Shown here: positions 1 to 8,343 of the stretch, piece by piece | Numbering within the stretch: position 1 is the first letter of the stretch | Layout: each line of letters begins with the position of its first letter | Source of the DNA: a virus | IMG/VR virus record: IMGVR_UViG_3300031507_000011 | Coordinates: 1 to 45,067 of that record | DNA: 45,067 nt | Direction: 5' to 3' (one strand) | Made by a program: the position numbers and the translations under genes | Notes under the pieces: model-generated | What the model saw: only the letters and a program-made list of their open reading frames with translations | Told to the model about the DNA's origin: nothing | Databases searched by the model: none

Positions 1-152
1 ACAACACTATCGACCATCGCAACCTGCCGCTGTGGCAGGCGCTTGCGCTGACGGCAAACCCCGGCGGCTTCATTGATCTCGTCATGGTGGTTCACACCAC
101 CGCGGTCACCAATGCGGGCAAGGTCGGCCTGCGCCTCAGCTACACGATGTGA
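1..152 (+). CDS. Decoration-like structural protein, 3' end only
   Basis: This is the last 50 or so codons of the gene that is complete at 44465-45001, cut by the window edge. It ends in the same residues (LRLSYTM, then TGA). See the full copy for description. Confidence 0.85.
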   Translation, partial: NTIDHRNLPLWQALALTANPGGFIDLVMVVHTTAVTNAGKVGLRLSYTM

Positions 153-218
153 GTGACGCATGGCAGCGGTCAATTACTACCTCGGACTGAAACGCGGCGC
201 GCCGTTCAACGTGCACAA
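1..218. repeat. Terminal overlap, copy 1 (circular junction)
   Basis: Positions 1-218 match 44850-45067, giving a circular period of 44,849 bases. The first 127 bases are identical. Six differences follow at 128, 131, 143, 174, 192 and 201. Every one falls in a third codon position and leaves both overlapping proteins unchanged. This is what a circular assembly closed from two closely related haplotypes would give. Confidence 0.9.
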
Positions 219-402
219 CGTCGCGGCGGCGCTGACCTCGGCCGGCACCGCTGCCGATGTCGAGGTTCGTATCCAGATCAACGACGGGGCAACTGCCACC
301 GGAATCACCCGTCTTGATGTCATGAAGCTCCTCGAAATCCTCGAGGCGTTCGTCGAAGGCGGTGGCAAAAATCACGACGGGCAGTTCCTGCCCCCACTCT
401 GA
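160..402 (+). CDS. Small virion-module protein, unknown function
   Basis: An 80-residue protein that I do not recognise. It begins MAAVNYYLGLKRG, has an alternating hydrophobic/charged middle (ADVEVRIQIND) and a helical stretch LDVMKLLEILEAFVE. It starts 7 bases after the stop of the decoration-like gene and lies 21 bases before the next structural gene, so it is co-transcribed with capsid proteins. The same start is present at the right end of the window (45009), where three of its codons differ synonymously. That supports it being a real gene under purifying selection. Confidence 0.75.
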   Translation: MAAVNYYLGLKRGAPFNVHNVAAALTSAGTAADVEVRIQINDGATATGITRLDVMKLLEILEAFVEGGGKNHDGQFLPPL

Positions 403-423
403 TCCTCAACAGGAGAACTTGAA

Positions 424-1068
424 ATGACTGACATCGTCACTGCCTCGGTTAAGGGCATCGTTCGCAATCCGACGGCTGCGACGGTGTCAATTTCCACTGA
501 AGCCCAGCTTCCGCTCAATGAACATGGCGCGATTCAGACCTCGGACATCCACGGCAAGTGGTTCGAGTCCAACTATCGCGGCAAGCTGTTCTCGGCCAAC
601 GTCACCGCGCAGACCATCCCGGTGATCGCGTCCGGCCTCGTCTCGGTGTTCACGCTCTACAACCCGGCTGGTTCCGGCGTCATCGCCGAGATCATCTCGA
701 CGCAGGTCAGCCAGGTCGTCGCCGCGACCGTGGTCGATAGCATCGGCTGGTACTCCTCGACCGCCGCCGCAACTGCGGCCGGCACCTTCACCACGCTGGG
801 CGCACCGCGATCCGGTCAGGTGCAGGGCGCCACCGCCAACTCGGTGCGGTTCTACTCGGCCTACACCCACTCGCTGACCCCGACCCGCGAAGACATCATT
901 GCGGATTTCGGCGCCACCACCGATCCGGCAATCGCGGTCGCCGAGAAGATCTATGACGGCCGCCTCCTGCTGCCCGCCGGCATTGCGATGTCGATCGCGA
1001 TGTCGACCACCGCTGGTTCGACCTCCGGCATTGACCTTCAGGCGACCTGGGCGGAATGGCCTGCCTGA
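424..1068 (+). CDS. Putative capsid decoration or minor structural protein
   Basis: A 214-residue protein rich in Ala, Thr, Ser and Val and almost free of Cys. It has the beta-rich composition typical of phage head decoration or tail proteins. A clear ribosome site (aggag, 412-416) precedes ATG 424. It follows the capsid gene and two other small structural genes in one operon and is followed by the only clear intrinsic terminator seen in the late region. No family motif was recognised, so the role is inferred from position and composition. Confidence 0.6.
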   Translation: MTDIVTASVKGIVRNPTAATVSISTEAQLPLNEHGAIQTSDIHGKWFESNYRGKLFSANVTAQTIPVIASGLVSVFTLYNPAGSGVIAEIISTQVSQVVAATVVDSIGWYSSTAAATAAGTFTTLGAPRSGQVQGATANSVRFYSAYTHSLTPTREDIIADFGATTDPAIAVAEKIYDGRLLLPAGIAMSIAMSTTAGSTSGIDLQATWAEWPA

Positions 1069-1094
1069 TCTGGCGGATCACCGCGAATTGCGAT

Positions 1095-1121
1095 AAGGGG
1101 TGACCATGTGTCACCCCTTTT
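1095..1121 (+). terminator. Intrinsic terminator
   Basis: Stem AAGGGGTGAC (1095-1104), five-base loop, GTCACCCCTTT, then a short T run ending at 1121. It sits 26 bases after the stop of the 214-residue structural gene and just before the ribosome site of the glycosyltransferase-like gene. It may cut down expression of that gene relative to the abundant capsid proteins. Confidence 0.7.
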
Positions 1122-1134
1122 GCATGGAGGCCAG

Positions 1135-2205
1135 ATGATCGCTAATCACGGCAATGAGGCCGTTGTCGCCGCGCTGGAGCACCTGCTCGCGCACGCCCGC
1201 CAAGGCAAGGCCGGCTACCTGATCGCCACCATGGTGACGGACAGCGAGAAGCCGACCGGGGGCTGGTTCGGCTCCCCGACGCTGGAGCCCGCCGCCATGA
1301 TCGCGCTGGAAGAAATGGCCGGCATGATGGAGCATATGGTTGTCAACAAGACCTTGCCGCCGCGCGCTGCGGATATCCCGGCCGATCGGGTCTGTTACAA
1401 TGTCCCGGCCTCGCCGCTCTCGTTCGATTTCATCCACTGGCTGGTCGATGCCGAAATGACGCGGATGCAGGAAGGCGCGCCGGCCCCGCTCAAGGTCGGG
1501 TTCTGGTTCGGCCGCGACAGGGAGAGCGGGCTCACCATGCCATCCCGCCGGCAGATGCTCGACAACGTCATGCGGCCGGCGCTGGCGCTGATCGGCGCGG
1601 TGGAGGACCCGAGCGCGGTCGATGGCCGCTGCCGGATGGAGTTCGGGTTCAACAAGGTTGTCGAGCGTGCACGGCTAGGGCTGGAGGTACCGCGGTTCCG
1701 GGCGGTAGGGCCGAACCCTGTCAGATCGGCCGACTATGTGACCATTACGCTGCGCGAGGCTACGCAGTGGACGCACCGCAACAGCAATATGGAGGCATGG
1801 ATCAAGTTTGCCGGCTATCTCGAAAGTCGCGGTGAACGAGTGATCTTCGTGCGGGATACCGCGCAAGCTCGCAACAAGCTCGGCAGTCTTCAATTTTGTC
1901 CGGAGGCATCGCTTGATCTTCACGCCCGTGCCGCGCTCTACCGGTCAGCCAAGATGAACCTGTTCGTCTCCAATGGCCCGGCCACGCTGGCATTCTTCTC
2001 GGACTGGCCGTGGATGATGTTCATCAAGATGGAGCGCGACGGGCATCCCTATACCCCGAATACCCCGTCATTCTGGCGCAAGGAGTTCGGCACCGAGGAG
2101 GGAACACAATTCCCGTGGTGCCGGCCTGACCAGCGCATAGTCTGGGCCTCCGACGACTACGAGAACCTCGTCGCGGCATGGGAAGAGATGCAGGTTCCGG
2201 CCTGA
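1135..2205 (+). CDS. Glycosyltransferase-like (GT-B type) protein with N-terminal phage domain
   Basis: 356 residues from ATG 1135, chosen because ggagg (1126-1130) precedes it. The first 80 or so residues (HGNEAVVAALEHLLAHARQGKAGY, then a GGW.GSPTLEPAAM stretch) resemble a small stand-alone protein found in many phages. The remainder looks like the nucleotide-sugar half of GT-B enzymes: a strand YVTITLRE with an early Arg, a helix-strand unit (WIKFAGYLESRGERVIFVRD), and a late segment LDLHARAALYRSAKMNLFVSNGPATLAF in the position of the donor-site loop. The enzyme type is inference; no catalytic residue can be assigned. It sits between capsid and tail genes, so the substrate could be a virion protein or host surface glycan. 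Confidence 0.45.
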   Translation: MIANHGNEAVVAALEHLLAHARQGKAGYLIATMVTDSEKPTGGWFGSPTLEPAAMIALEEMAGMMEHMVVNKTLPPRAADIPADRVCYNVPASPLSFDFIHWLVDAEMTRMQEGAPAPLKVGFWFGRDRESGLTMPSRRQMLDNVMRPALALIGAVEDPSAVDGRCRMEFGFNKVVERARLGLEVPRFRAVGPNPVRSADYVTITLREATQWTHRNSNMEAWIKFAGYLESRGERVIFVRDTAQARNKLGSLQFCPEASLDLHARAALYRSAKMNLFVSNGPATLAFFSDWPWMMFIKMERDGHPYTPNTPSFWRKEFGTEEGTQFPWCRPDQRIVWASDDYENLVAAWEEMQVPA

Positions 2206-2215
2206 TCCGGCTGCG

Positions 2216-2230
2216 GCGGTGCGTTGCTGG
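2216..2230 (+). promoter_or_regulatory. Late-region repeat element, copy 1
   Basis: GCGGTGCGTTGCTGG, beginning 11 bases after the stop at 2205 and 44 bases before ATG 2260 of the tail tube gene. It is one of six copies in the genome, all on the rightward strand of the late region. The fixed distance to the start codon suggests a phage late promoter or leader element. Confidence 0.6.
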
Positions 2231-2259
2231 CTTGAGGGCCCGCCCGCATCGTCCGGAGC

Positions 2260-3456
2260 ATGCCGGAGTTCCTCAACGCTATCGATATTTGCAATCGGGC
2301 GATGCAGCACCTTGGTGCCAAGCGCATCGATCCGCAGCTCGGTTTCACGGAAATCTCGGTTCAGGCATCGGAATGCGCGTTCGCCTACGGCAAGATCCGG
2401 CAAGCCGAACTGCAGCGCAATGTCTGGACCTTCGCGGTCAAGCGCACCATCCTGCGCCCGGTCAACTCGCTGGCCGTTCAGGGCTCGACCTTCGTCACGA
2501 ACCCGGCCAATTCCTCGATCGCGACGTCGCCGACCATGCTGCTGGCGGTCGCGCTGTATTCCTCGACCACGACCTATCCCTCTAGCGCGCTGGTCACCGA
2601 CGCTGCCGGCACGGTCTGGCAGACGCTGGCGCCGGCCAATCTCAACGCCGCCCCGGGCAATTCCAGCACTTGGGAACTCTACACCGGGCCGCTGACCGTC
2701 GACGCTTGGGTCGCCAACACCAGTTATTACGCCGGTGATCTGGTCTACGTCGCGCCCGGCGATGGCACCTATACGATCTACCAGTCGATCGTCGAGGGCA
2801 ATTCCGACACTCCGGGTACGGCCTCGGCCTATTCCGCGACACAGGTCTATGCCAAGGATGAGGTCGTGACCTCGGCCAGCATCCTCTATCAGTCGCTGGT
2901 CGATCTCAACTATGGCAACACGCCGGTGTCCTCGCCGACACAGTGGACTACCACCATCACATCAGGCTCCGGCTCGGTGAAGTGGCGCACGCTGGCGGCC
3001 GCGCTGCAGCCGATCGTCACGCCCTACCCCCTCGGCACCGGGCCGTCCGGTCAGTCCTCCACCCGCAATGTCTACCGGCTGCCGTGCGGCTTCCTACGTG
3101 AGGCGCCGCAGGACCCGAAGGCTGGCGGGTCCTCCAACATGGGCGCTCCGACCGGCCTCTTCTATACGGACTGGACCTATAGCGGATCCTATCTCGTTTC
3201 GCGTGAAGTGGGCCCGATCGCCTATCGCTTCGTGGCCGACATCACCAACGTGACGGCCATGGACCCGATGTTCTGTGAGGCGCTAGCCGCCAAGATCGCG
3301 TGGGTCGTCTGCGAGCCGGTGACGCAATCGACAGCCAAGCGCGCGGACTGCCTCGCTGCGCACAAGCAAGCGCTGTTCGAAGCCGGCATGGTCAACGCCA
3401 TCGAGCAGGGATCGGTCGAGCCGCCTGTGGACGACCTTATCGCGTGCCGGTTCTAG
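2260..3456 (+). CDS. Tail tubular protein A-like (T7 gp11 family) with inserted carbohydrate-binding-like repeats
   Basis: 398 residues. The N-terminus (EFLNAIDICNRAMQHLGAKRI..LGFTEISVQASECAFAYGKIRQAELQRNVWTFAVKR) is the usual beginning of gatekeeper/tail tubular A proteins, which connect the portal to the tail nozzle. T7 gp11 is about half this length. The extra length is a middle section (residues about 85-240) holding at least two repeats of the type W-x5-Y-x2-GD-x-V...YQS, ending in GNTPVSSPTQW. These resemble the small chitin/cellulose-binding modules of CBM5/12 type. The C-terminal part (MDPMFCEALAAKIAWVVCEPVT) returns to the gp11 pattern. It heads the unit that follows late repeat copy 1. 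Confidence 0.8.
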   Translation: MPEFLNAIDICNRAMQHLGAKRIDPQLGFTEISVQASECAFAYGKIRQAELQRNVWTFAVKRTILRPVNSLAVQGSTFVTNPANSSIATSPTMLLAVALYSSTTTYPSSALVTDAAGTVWQTLAPANLNAAPGNSSTWELYTGPLTVDAWVANTSYYAGDLVYVAPGDGTYTIYQSIVEGNSDTPGTASAYSATQVYAKDEVVTSASILYQSLVDLNYGNTPVSSPTQWTTTITSGSGSVKWRTLAAALQPIVTPYPLGTGPSGQSSTRNVYRLPCGFLREAPQDPKAGGSSNMGAPTGLFYTDWTYSGSYLVSREVGPIAYRFVADITNVTAMDPMFCEALAAKIAWVVCEPVTQSTAKRADCLAAHKQALFEAGMVNAIEQGSVEPPVDDLIACRF

Positions 3457-3459
3457 CCG

Positions 3460-6123
3460 ATGGCTGATGCGTCCTTTTATCAGTCCAGCTTTTTAGGTGG
3501 CGAATTCAGCCAAGCGATGCAAGGTCGCATGGACGACCCGCGCTATCGCACGGCGATGAACCTCTGCCTCAACGGGCTGATGCTGGAGACCGGGGCATGG
3601 ATACGACGTCCCGGCCTGATGTTTGCCGGACGCACGCCCAATGGTGGCGCTCCGGCGCGCGTGATCTCGTTCAACTTCACGTCCGCGCAGCCCTATTCGA
3701 TGGAATTCAGCGACGGCCTGATCCGTTTTCGCAATGGCGCTGCCTTCGTGAAGCTGAACAATCCTCCTGCGGTGATTTCGATCTCGACCGCCAATCCGGC
3801 CGTAGTCCGTACCGCCAATCCGCATGGCGCGGTCACCGGGCAATATGTGGAGTTCCATGGCCTTGGCCTATCATCGCCGACGCTGCAGAACCGTCAATTC
3901 AAGGTGACGGTAGTTGATGCCTTCAACGTCTCGATCGCGGACGACATCGCTGGCGGGATAGATGGCTCGCTGCTCGATGCGGTACCGGCCGGCGTCACCA
4001 TGCCGATCCTGTACCAGATCAATACCACCTACACCAAGGGCTCGACCAACGACTGGGCCACCATCCGCATGGTGCAGGCCGAGACGCAGGCGCTGCTGCT
4101 CAACGGTCAGGCCCCGAACATCATCACCGCATTGACCCAGCCGAGCACGACGGCTTTCGCCACCTTCGACTATCGCGCCGTGACCTTCGTCGATGGTCCC
4201 TATCTCGACCCCTACAACGGCAACACCAACTTCATCTCTAGTTCGAGCATCGTGCTGGCCTTCACCGGTACAGGTCCCTACGCCATGACGGCGCAGCAGC
4301 AGGGTGGGGGCGCAGCGCCCGCGATCTTCGCAGCGACCGATGTCGGCCGTCAGTTGCGGGTGCTATCGGCACCTCCGACATGGCTCTCGACCGGCTCATA
4401 CACCAACAACTCTTTCGTTCTGTTCAATGGACAGACCTTCAAAAATACCTCTGGCATCACGCTGGCGCCGGGCGGGCAGCCTGATGTCACCCCCGCAAGC
4501 TGGACGCTGGCCGGTGGTCTGCGGTCCTATTGGATCTACGGCACCATCACGGCCTATACCTCACCGACCAAAGTCACGTTCTCGGTGCTCGGCCCCGGCG
4601 ATCTCAGCCTCGGCAACTATGCCACCCCGATCGAGTTCTGGCGTCTTGGGGTCTATTCGACTACCACCGGCTGGCCGACATGTGGTTGCTATCATGAAGG
4701 TCGCGTTTGGCTCGGTGGCGCCGTCACCAACCGATTCGACGCCAGCATGTCGAGCGGGTTGCAGTCCGGATCAAATCAGATCCTGATGTCGCCAACCGAT
4801 GTCTCCGGCACGGTCGCAGTCTCGAACGGCATAAGCTACACGCTGAACGCCAAGGACGTGAACCAGATCCTGTGGATGGAGCCGGATCAGCAGGGCATCA
4901 TCATCGGCACCAAGGGCGGCGAATGGCTGGTGCAGGCGACCACCGCTAATCTGCCGTTGTCGGCAAGCAACATCCAGGCCCATCGCTACACGAACGTCGG
5001 CTGCGCCAATATCGAGCCGCGCCGCACGCCGCTGACCCTGGTCTTCATGCAGAAGCAGGGCCGCAAGATCATGGAGTTCTTCCCTGACGTGTTCTCGGGC
5101 CGCTTCACCGCGCCGAACCTGACCACGACGGCCAAGCATCTGACGGTCGGGGGCCTGCTCGAGCTAGCCTACCAGCAGGAACTATCCCCGATCCTGTGGT
5201 CGCGCCGCGCCGATGGCAAGCTGCTCGGCTGCACCTACAAGCGCGAGAACATGGCCGCGCGCGAGCTGCCGGCGTTCGCCGCGTGGCACCACCACACACA
5301 TGGCGGCGGACGTATCTTCGAAAGCATCGCGACCTGCGGCAACGCAAATGGTACTCTCGACACCCTGACCGTGGTTTCGAATGACGCAGCAACCGGCATC
5401 CGCTGGGTGGAGGTGCTGAGTGATATCCCGGACGAAAATGCGGGCCTGACCGACGCATGGAATCTCGACGGCTCGGTGGCGCCGTCGTCCTATCAGATCG
5501 ACATCGTGACCGACGTTCAAGTATCGCTGACCATGAACGGGCTTTGGCACCTCAACGGCAAGACCGTGACGGTATGGGCCGGCGGGCTCGACATCGGCGA
5601 CTGGCCGGTAGCGAATGGATCAATCTCGGTACCGTTCGGAGATGGCATCAACGCCGGGCCGGGTGGGACCTCCAACACTACTGGCCCGTTTCGCGCGGGC
5701 GGTGGCGGCTACTTGCTCACCCCTGATTTCGTCACCGCGTTCGCAGGTGCGATGCCGATCGTGGTTGGTTTCACCTATGAGAGCGACGGCCAGATCCTTC
5801 GGCCGAACACGCAGGTCGAGAGCGGCGCCCGCAACGGCCCGGCGTTCGGCAAGAAGCGGCTGCAGAACATGATCGCGCTGCACACCGTGAACACGCAGGG
5901 CGTGGAATATGGCACGGACTTCGCCGCTGGGCGGATGCAGCCGGCCTACTTCCGCGACAAGGCCAACAACACCTATCCGGTCAACCAACTGTTTTCCGGC
6001 ATCTTCTGGGACACGATCGGCGACGACTGGAGCTATGACGGCATGATGGCGTGGCGTGTGACGCGACCCTATCCGGCGACGATCGCCGCACTTGGCGCTT
6101 TCCTCAAGACGAACGATTATTGA
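3460..6123 (+). CDS. Tail nozzle/tail tubular protein B-like
   Basis: 887 residues beginning FYQSSFLGGEFSQAMQGRMDDPRYRTAMNLCLNGLMLETGAWIRRPG, the standard opening of T7 gp12-like nozzle proteins of podoviruses. GRVWLGGAVTNRFDASMSSG and the late AYFRDKANNTYPVNQLFSG are also typical of the family. Residues about 305-350 (WLSTGSYTNNSFVLFNGQTF...TPASW) form another carbohydrate-binding-like unit like those in the preceding gene. It starts 3 bases after the tail tubular A stop, so the two are translated together and should form adjacent rings of the tail. Confidence 0.85.
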   Translation: MADASFYQSSFLGGEFSQAMQGRMDDPRYRTAMNLCLNGLMLETGAWIRRPGLMFAGRTPNGGAPARVISFNFTSAQPYSMEFSDGLIRFRNGAAFVKLNNPPAVISISTANPAVVRTANPHGAVTGQYVEFHGLGLSSPTLQNRQFKVTVVDAFNVSIADDIAGGIDGSLLDAVPAGVTMPILYQINTTYTKGSTNDWATIRMVQAETQALLLNGQAPNIITALTQPSTTAFATFDYRAVTFVDGPYLDPYNGNTNFISSSSIVLAFTGTGPYAMTAQQQGGGAAPAIFAATDVGRQLRVLSAPPTWLSTGSYTNNSFVLFNGQTFKNTSGITLAPGGQPDVTPASWTLAGGLRSYWIYGTITAYTSPTKVTFSVLGPGDLSLGNYATPIEFWRLGVYSTTTGWPTCGCYHEGRVWLGGAVTNRFDASMSSGLQSGSNQILMSPTDVSGTVAVSNGISYTLNAKDVNQILWMEPDQQGIIIGTKGGEWLVQATTANLPLSASNIQAHRYTNVGCANIEPRRTPLTLVFMQKQGRKIMEFFPDVFSGRFTAPNLTTTAKHLTVGGLLELAYQQELSPILWSRRADGKLLGCTYKRENMAARELPAFAAWHHHTHGGGRIFESIATCGNANGTLDTLTVVSNDAATGIRWVEVLSDIPDENAGLTDAWNLDGSVAPSSYQIDIVTDVQVSLTMNGLWHLNGKTVTVWAGGLDIGDWPVANGSISVPFGDGINAGPGGTSNTTGPFRAGGGGYLLTPDFVTAFAGAMPIVVGFTYESDGQILRPNTQVESGARNGPAFGKKRLQNMIALHTVNTQGVEYGTDFAAGRMQPAYFRDKANNTYPVNQLFSGIFWDTIGDDWSYDGMMAWRVTRPYPATIAALGAFLKTNDY

Positions 6124-6124
6124 G

Positions 6125-6697
6125 ATGGCATTTGGCTCCTCAACTCTGAGCGATGCATCCGGCGCGGTCTCCGACCTGTTCGCCGCCGAAGGCCATCGTG
6201 CCAAGGGTCAGGGCGACCTGATGGAGGCGCAGAACTACGACCTCGCGGCCGAGTACGCCCAGAAAAATGTCGAGTACACAGACCTGTCGACCAAGATCAA
6301 GAACATGCAGACCGAGCGCCAGATCTATCAGGGCGAGGGCCAGTTGCAGGCCGGCGTCGCGGCGTCCGGCTTCACGTCAGGCGGTTCGGCCGGTGACCTG
6401 ATGCGCGAGAGCGCCTCGCAGGGCGCGCTGACCCATGCGGTGCTCAGCCAGCAGGGTCTGATTCAGGAGCAGGGCTATCAGGAGCAGGCGGCGAGCTACC
6501 AGAATATGTCGAAGGCCGCGCGCATGGCCGCCGAGGCAGAGGATAAAGCTGCGACTGGTGCTGACATCACCGGCGTGATCAAGGGAATCGCGGGGATAGC
6601 ATCCATCGGGCTGGCACCGTTCACGGGCGGTGCCAGCCTCGCTATTGGCGGACTATTCATGGGCGGCGGCAGTCCTAGCGGATACGGGAAGGGTTAA
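6125..6697 (+). CDS. Internal virion protein, T7 gp14-like
   Basis: 190 residues from ATG 6125, one base after the nozzle gene stop. The protein is largely helical: a Gln/Glu-rich middle (EYAQKNVEYTDLSTKIKNMQTERQIYQGEGQLQAG, then ASGFTSGGSAGDLMRESASQG) and a C-terminal Gly-rich hydrophobic segment (IKGIAGIASIGLAPFTGGASLAIGGLFMGGG) that could insert into a membrane. This pattern and position fit the smallest ejected core protein, which forms a pore in the outer membrane in T7. Its stop overlaps the next start by one base. Confidence 0.75.
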   Translation: MAFGSSTLSDASGAVSDLFAAEGHRAKGQGDLMEAQNYDLAAEYAQKNVEYTDLSTKIKNMQTERQIYQGEGQLQAGVAASGFTSGGSAGDLMRESASQGALTHAVLSQQGLIQEQGYQEQAASYQNMSKAARMAAEAEDKAATGADITGVIKGIAGIASIGLAPFTGGASLAIGGLFMGGGSPSGYGKG

Positions 6698-8343
6698 TGG
6701 CACAAATCAGCGGCTACGAAGCCCCCCAGAACCTCGGCCTCAACCCGACCGAGATCGGTGTCGATGCGCAAGCCGCAGCCGCGCGCCGGATCGGCGCGTT
6801 CTCCAATCAGAAGGGCGACGCGCTGAACGATACCGGAGCGCGGATCGGCTCGACCGTCAGGGACGTCGGTCAGGTCGCGCTCGACTATATGGAGCATCGC
6901 GAAATCAGCGTAGGCGCGGCCAAGTATGCCGAGGTGCAAAATAATCTCACCCAGAAATGGAACGACATAGCGAAGAATGCCGACCCGAACGACCCGTCGG
7001 TGGCGGCCAAGTTCCGCGAGGAAGTTGCCACTCCAGCGCTTGAACAATTCAGGTCAGGGTTCAATACGGAGCGCGGCCAGCAATTTGCCGAGCAGAAGGT
7101 CGAAAGCCTTCGCCAGCACATGTACGAAAAGACGTCGGCGGACATGTCGACGCTGGCCGGCATCGCGGTGCGCAAGAACATCAACGATTCGACCACGCAC
7201 ATGTCGAATACGGCGATGCTCGATCCGTCGTCGGTGCCGAACCTGCTCAGCCAAGTCGACCACACCATCTCCGGCGTGGTCGGATCGAGCCCGACGCTGT
7301 CGGCCGTGGACGCCGCGCGCGCCACTGGCGAGCTCTCCGACTCGACCAAGAAGGCGATCGTACAGGCCGGCGCGATCGGCGCCATCCAGAAGGCCGGCAA
7401 TCCCGAGGCCACCGCCGACGCATGGATCAAGAAATACCCGGACTATATCAGCGGCGCCGAGGCCAAGACGCTGGCCAGCAATGCGCGACAGCAAATCAGG
7501 GCGCGCAACTACGACTTTGAATCTAACCGGCGCCGCGAGAAGGAAATCACGCAGGACAAGAGCGCCGAGGCGACGCAGCAATATCTGATCGACATCCGAT
7601 CGAAGGACCCGCGCATTGCCGGCGACCCGACTGCGGTCAAGGTGCTGAACGACCCGACGCTGACCAAGACCGACAAGAACAACCTGCTCAATCTGGTCGA
7701 TCGCCAGATGAAGCCGGAGACCGATGCGCGGCTGTCGCAGGAGACCTTTGTCGGCTTGCTGCGCCAGATGCGCGACCCGAACGCGGACCCGGATCAGGTC
7801 ATGCAAAAGGCATGGGATGCCCGCCTGATGGACCCCGGTAAGGCCGGCTCCATGACCGAGCACGATTTCAACCAGTTTCGGGCCGAGGTGGTCGCGCGCA
7901 AGACCCCGGAGGGCGCCGCGCTGGAGCGCGACCGCGCGGGCTTCTTCAAGAACTATGCGGACGCGATTACCGGCGGCAAGGGCATGTACAACCCTGCCCT
8001 GGGCGACCCCAAGGTCTACAATGCCGAGATGGACGCCCGCCGTGTCGAGAACGACCTGCGCAAGAAAGGGCTCGATCCGCATCTGGCCTATGATCCGGCC
8101 TCGCCGTATTTCCTCGGCGATCCAAAGCGCATCTCGAAATGGACGTCGAGCATGCAGCAGGATCTCTCGACCCTGGCCGCGCCGCCGTCGAAGAACCTGA
8201 CCTCCGATGGCAGCAGGATCACCGGCATCGAGAGCAAGCCGCTGCCGCAGATCGAGCGCGATGCCCCGCGCACCGCCGGCCAAACCTACATGACGCCGCA
8301 GGGCATGCTGAAGTGGACCGGCACCGGATGGGTGAAGCCGTGA
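6697..8343 (+). CDS. Internal virion protein, T7 gp15-like position
   Basis: 548 residues, highly charged, predicted helical throughout, with no signal peptide or membrane segment. It begins MAQISGYEAPQNLGLNPTEIGVDAQAAAARRIG. Recurrent Asp-Pro rich loops (RDPNADPDQVMQKAWDARLMDP) separate helices. It lies between a gp14-like and a very large internal protein, as in T7-like phages, so it is probably the middle ejection protein. I see no lysozyme or protease motif. The N-terminal 100 residues (SVRDVGQVALDYMEHREISVGAAKYAEVQNNLTQKW) are typical of podovirus core proteins. Confidence 0.65.
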   Translation: MAQISGYEAPQNLGLNPTEIGVDAQAAAARRIGAFSNQKGDALNDTGARIGSTVRDVGQVALDYMEHREISVGAAKYAEVQNNLTQKWNDIAKNADPNDPSVAAKFREEVATPALEQFRSGFNTERGQQFAEQKVESLRQHMYEKTSADMSTLAGIAVRKNINDSTTHMSNTAMLDPSSVPNLLSQVDHTISGVVGSSPTLSAVDAARATGELSDSTKKAIVQAGAIGAIQKAGNPEATADAWIKKYPDYISGAEAKTLASNARQQIRARNYDFESNRRREKEITQDKSAEATQQYLIDIRSKDPRIAGDPTAVKVLNDPTLTKTDKNNLLNLVDRQMKPETDARLSQETFVGLLRQMRDPNADPDQVMQKAWDARLMDPGKAGSMTEHDFNQFRAEVVARKTPEGAALERDRAGFFKNYADAITGGKGMYNPALGDPKVYNAEMDARRVENDLRKKGLDPHLAYDPASPYFLGDPKRISKWTSSMQQDLSTLAAPPSKNLTSDGSRITGIESKPLPQIERDAPRTAGQTYMTPQGMLKWTGTGWVKP

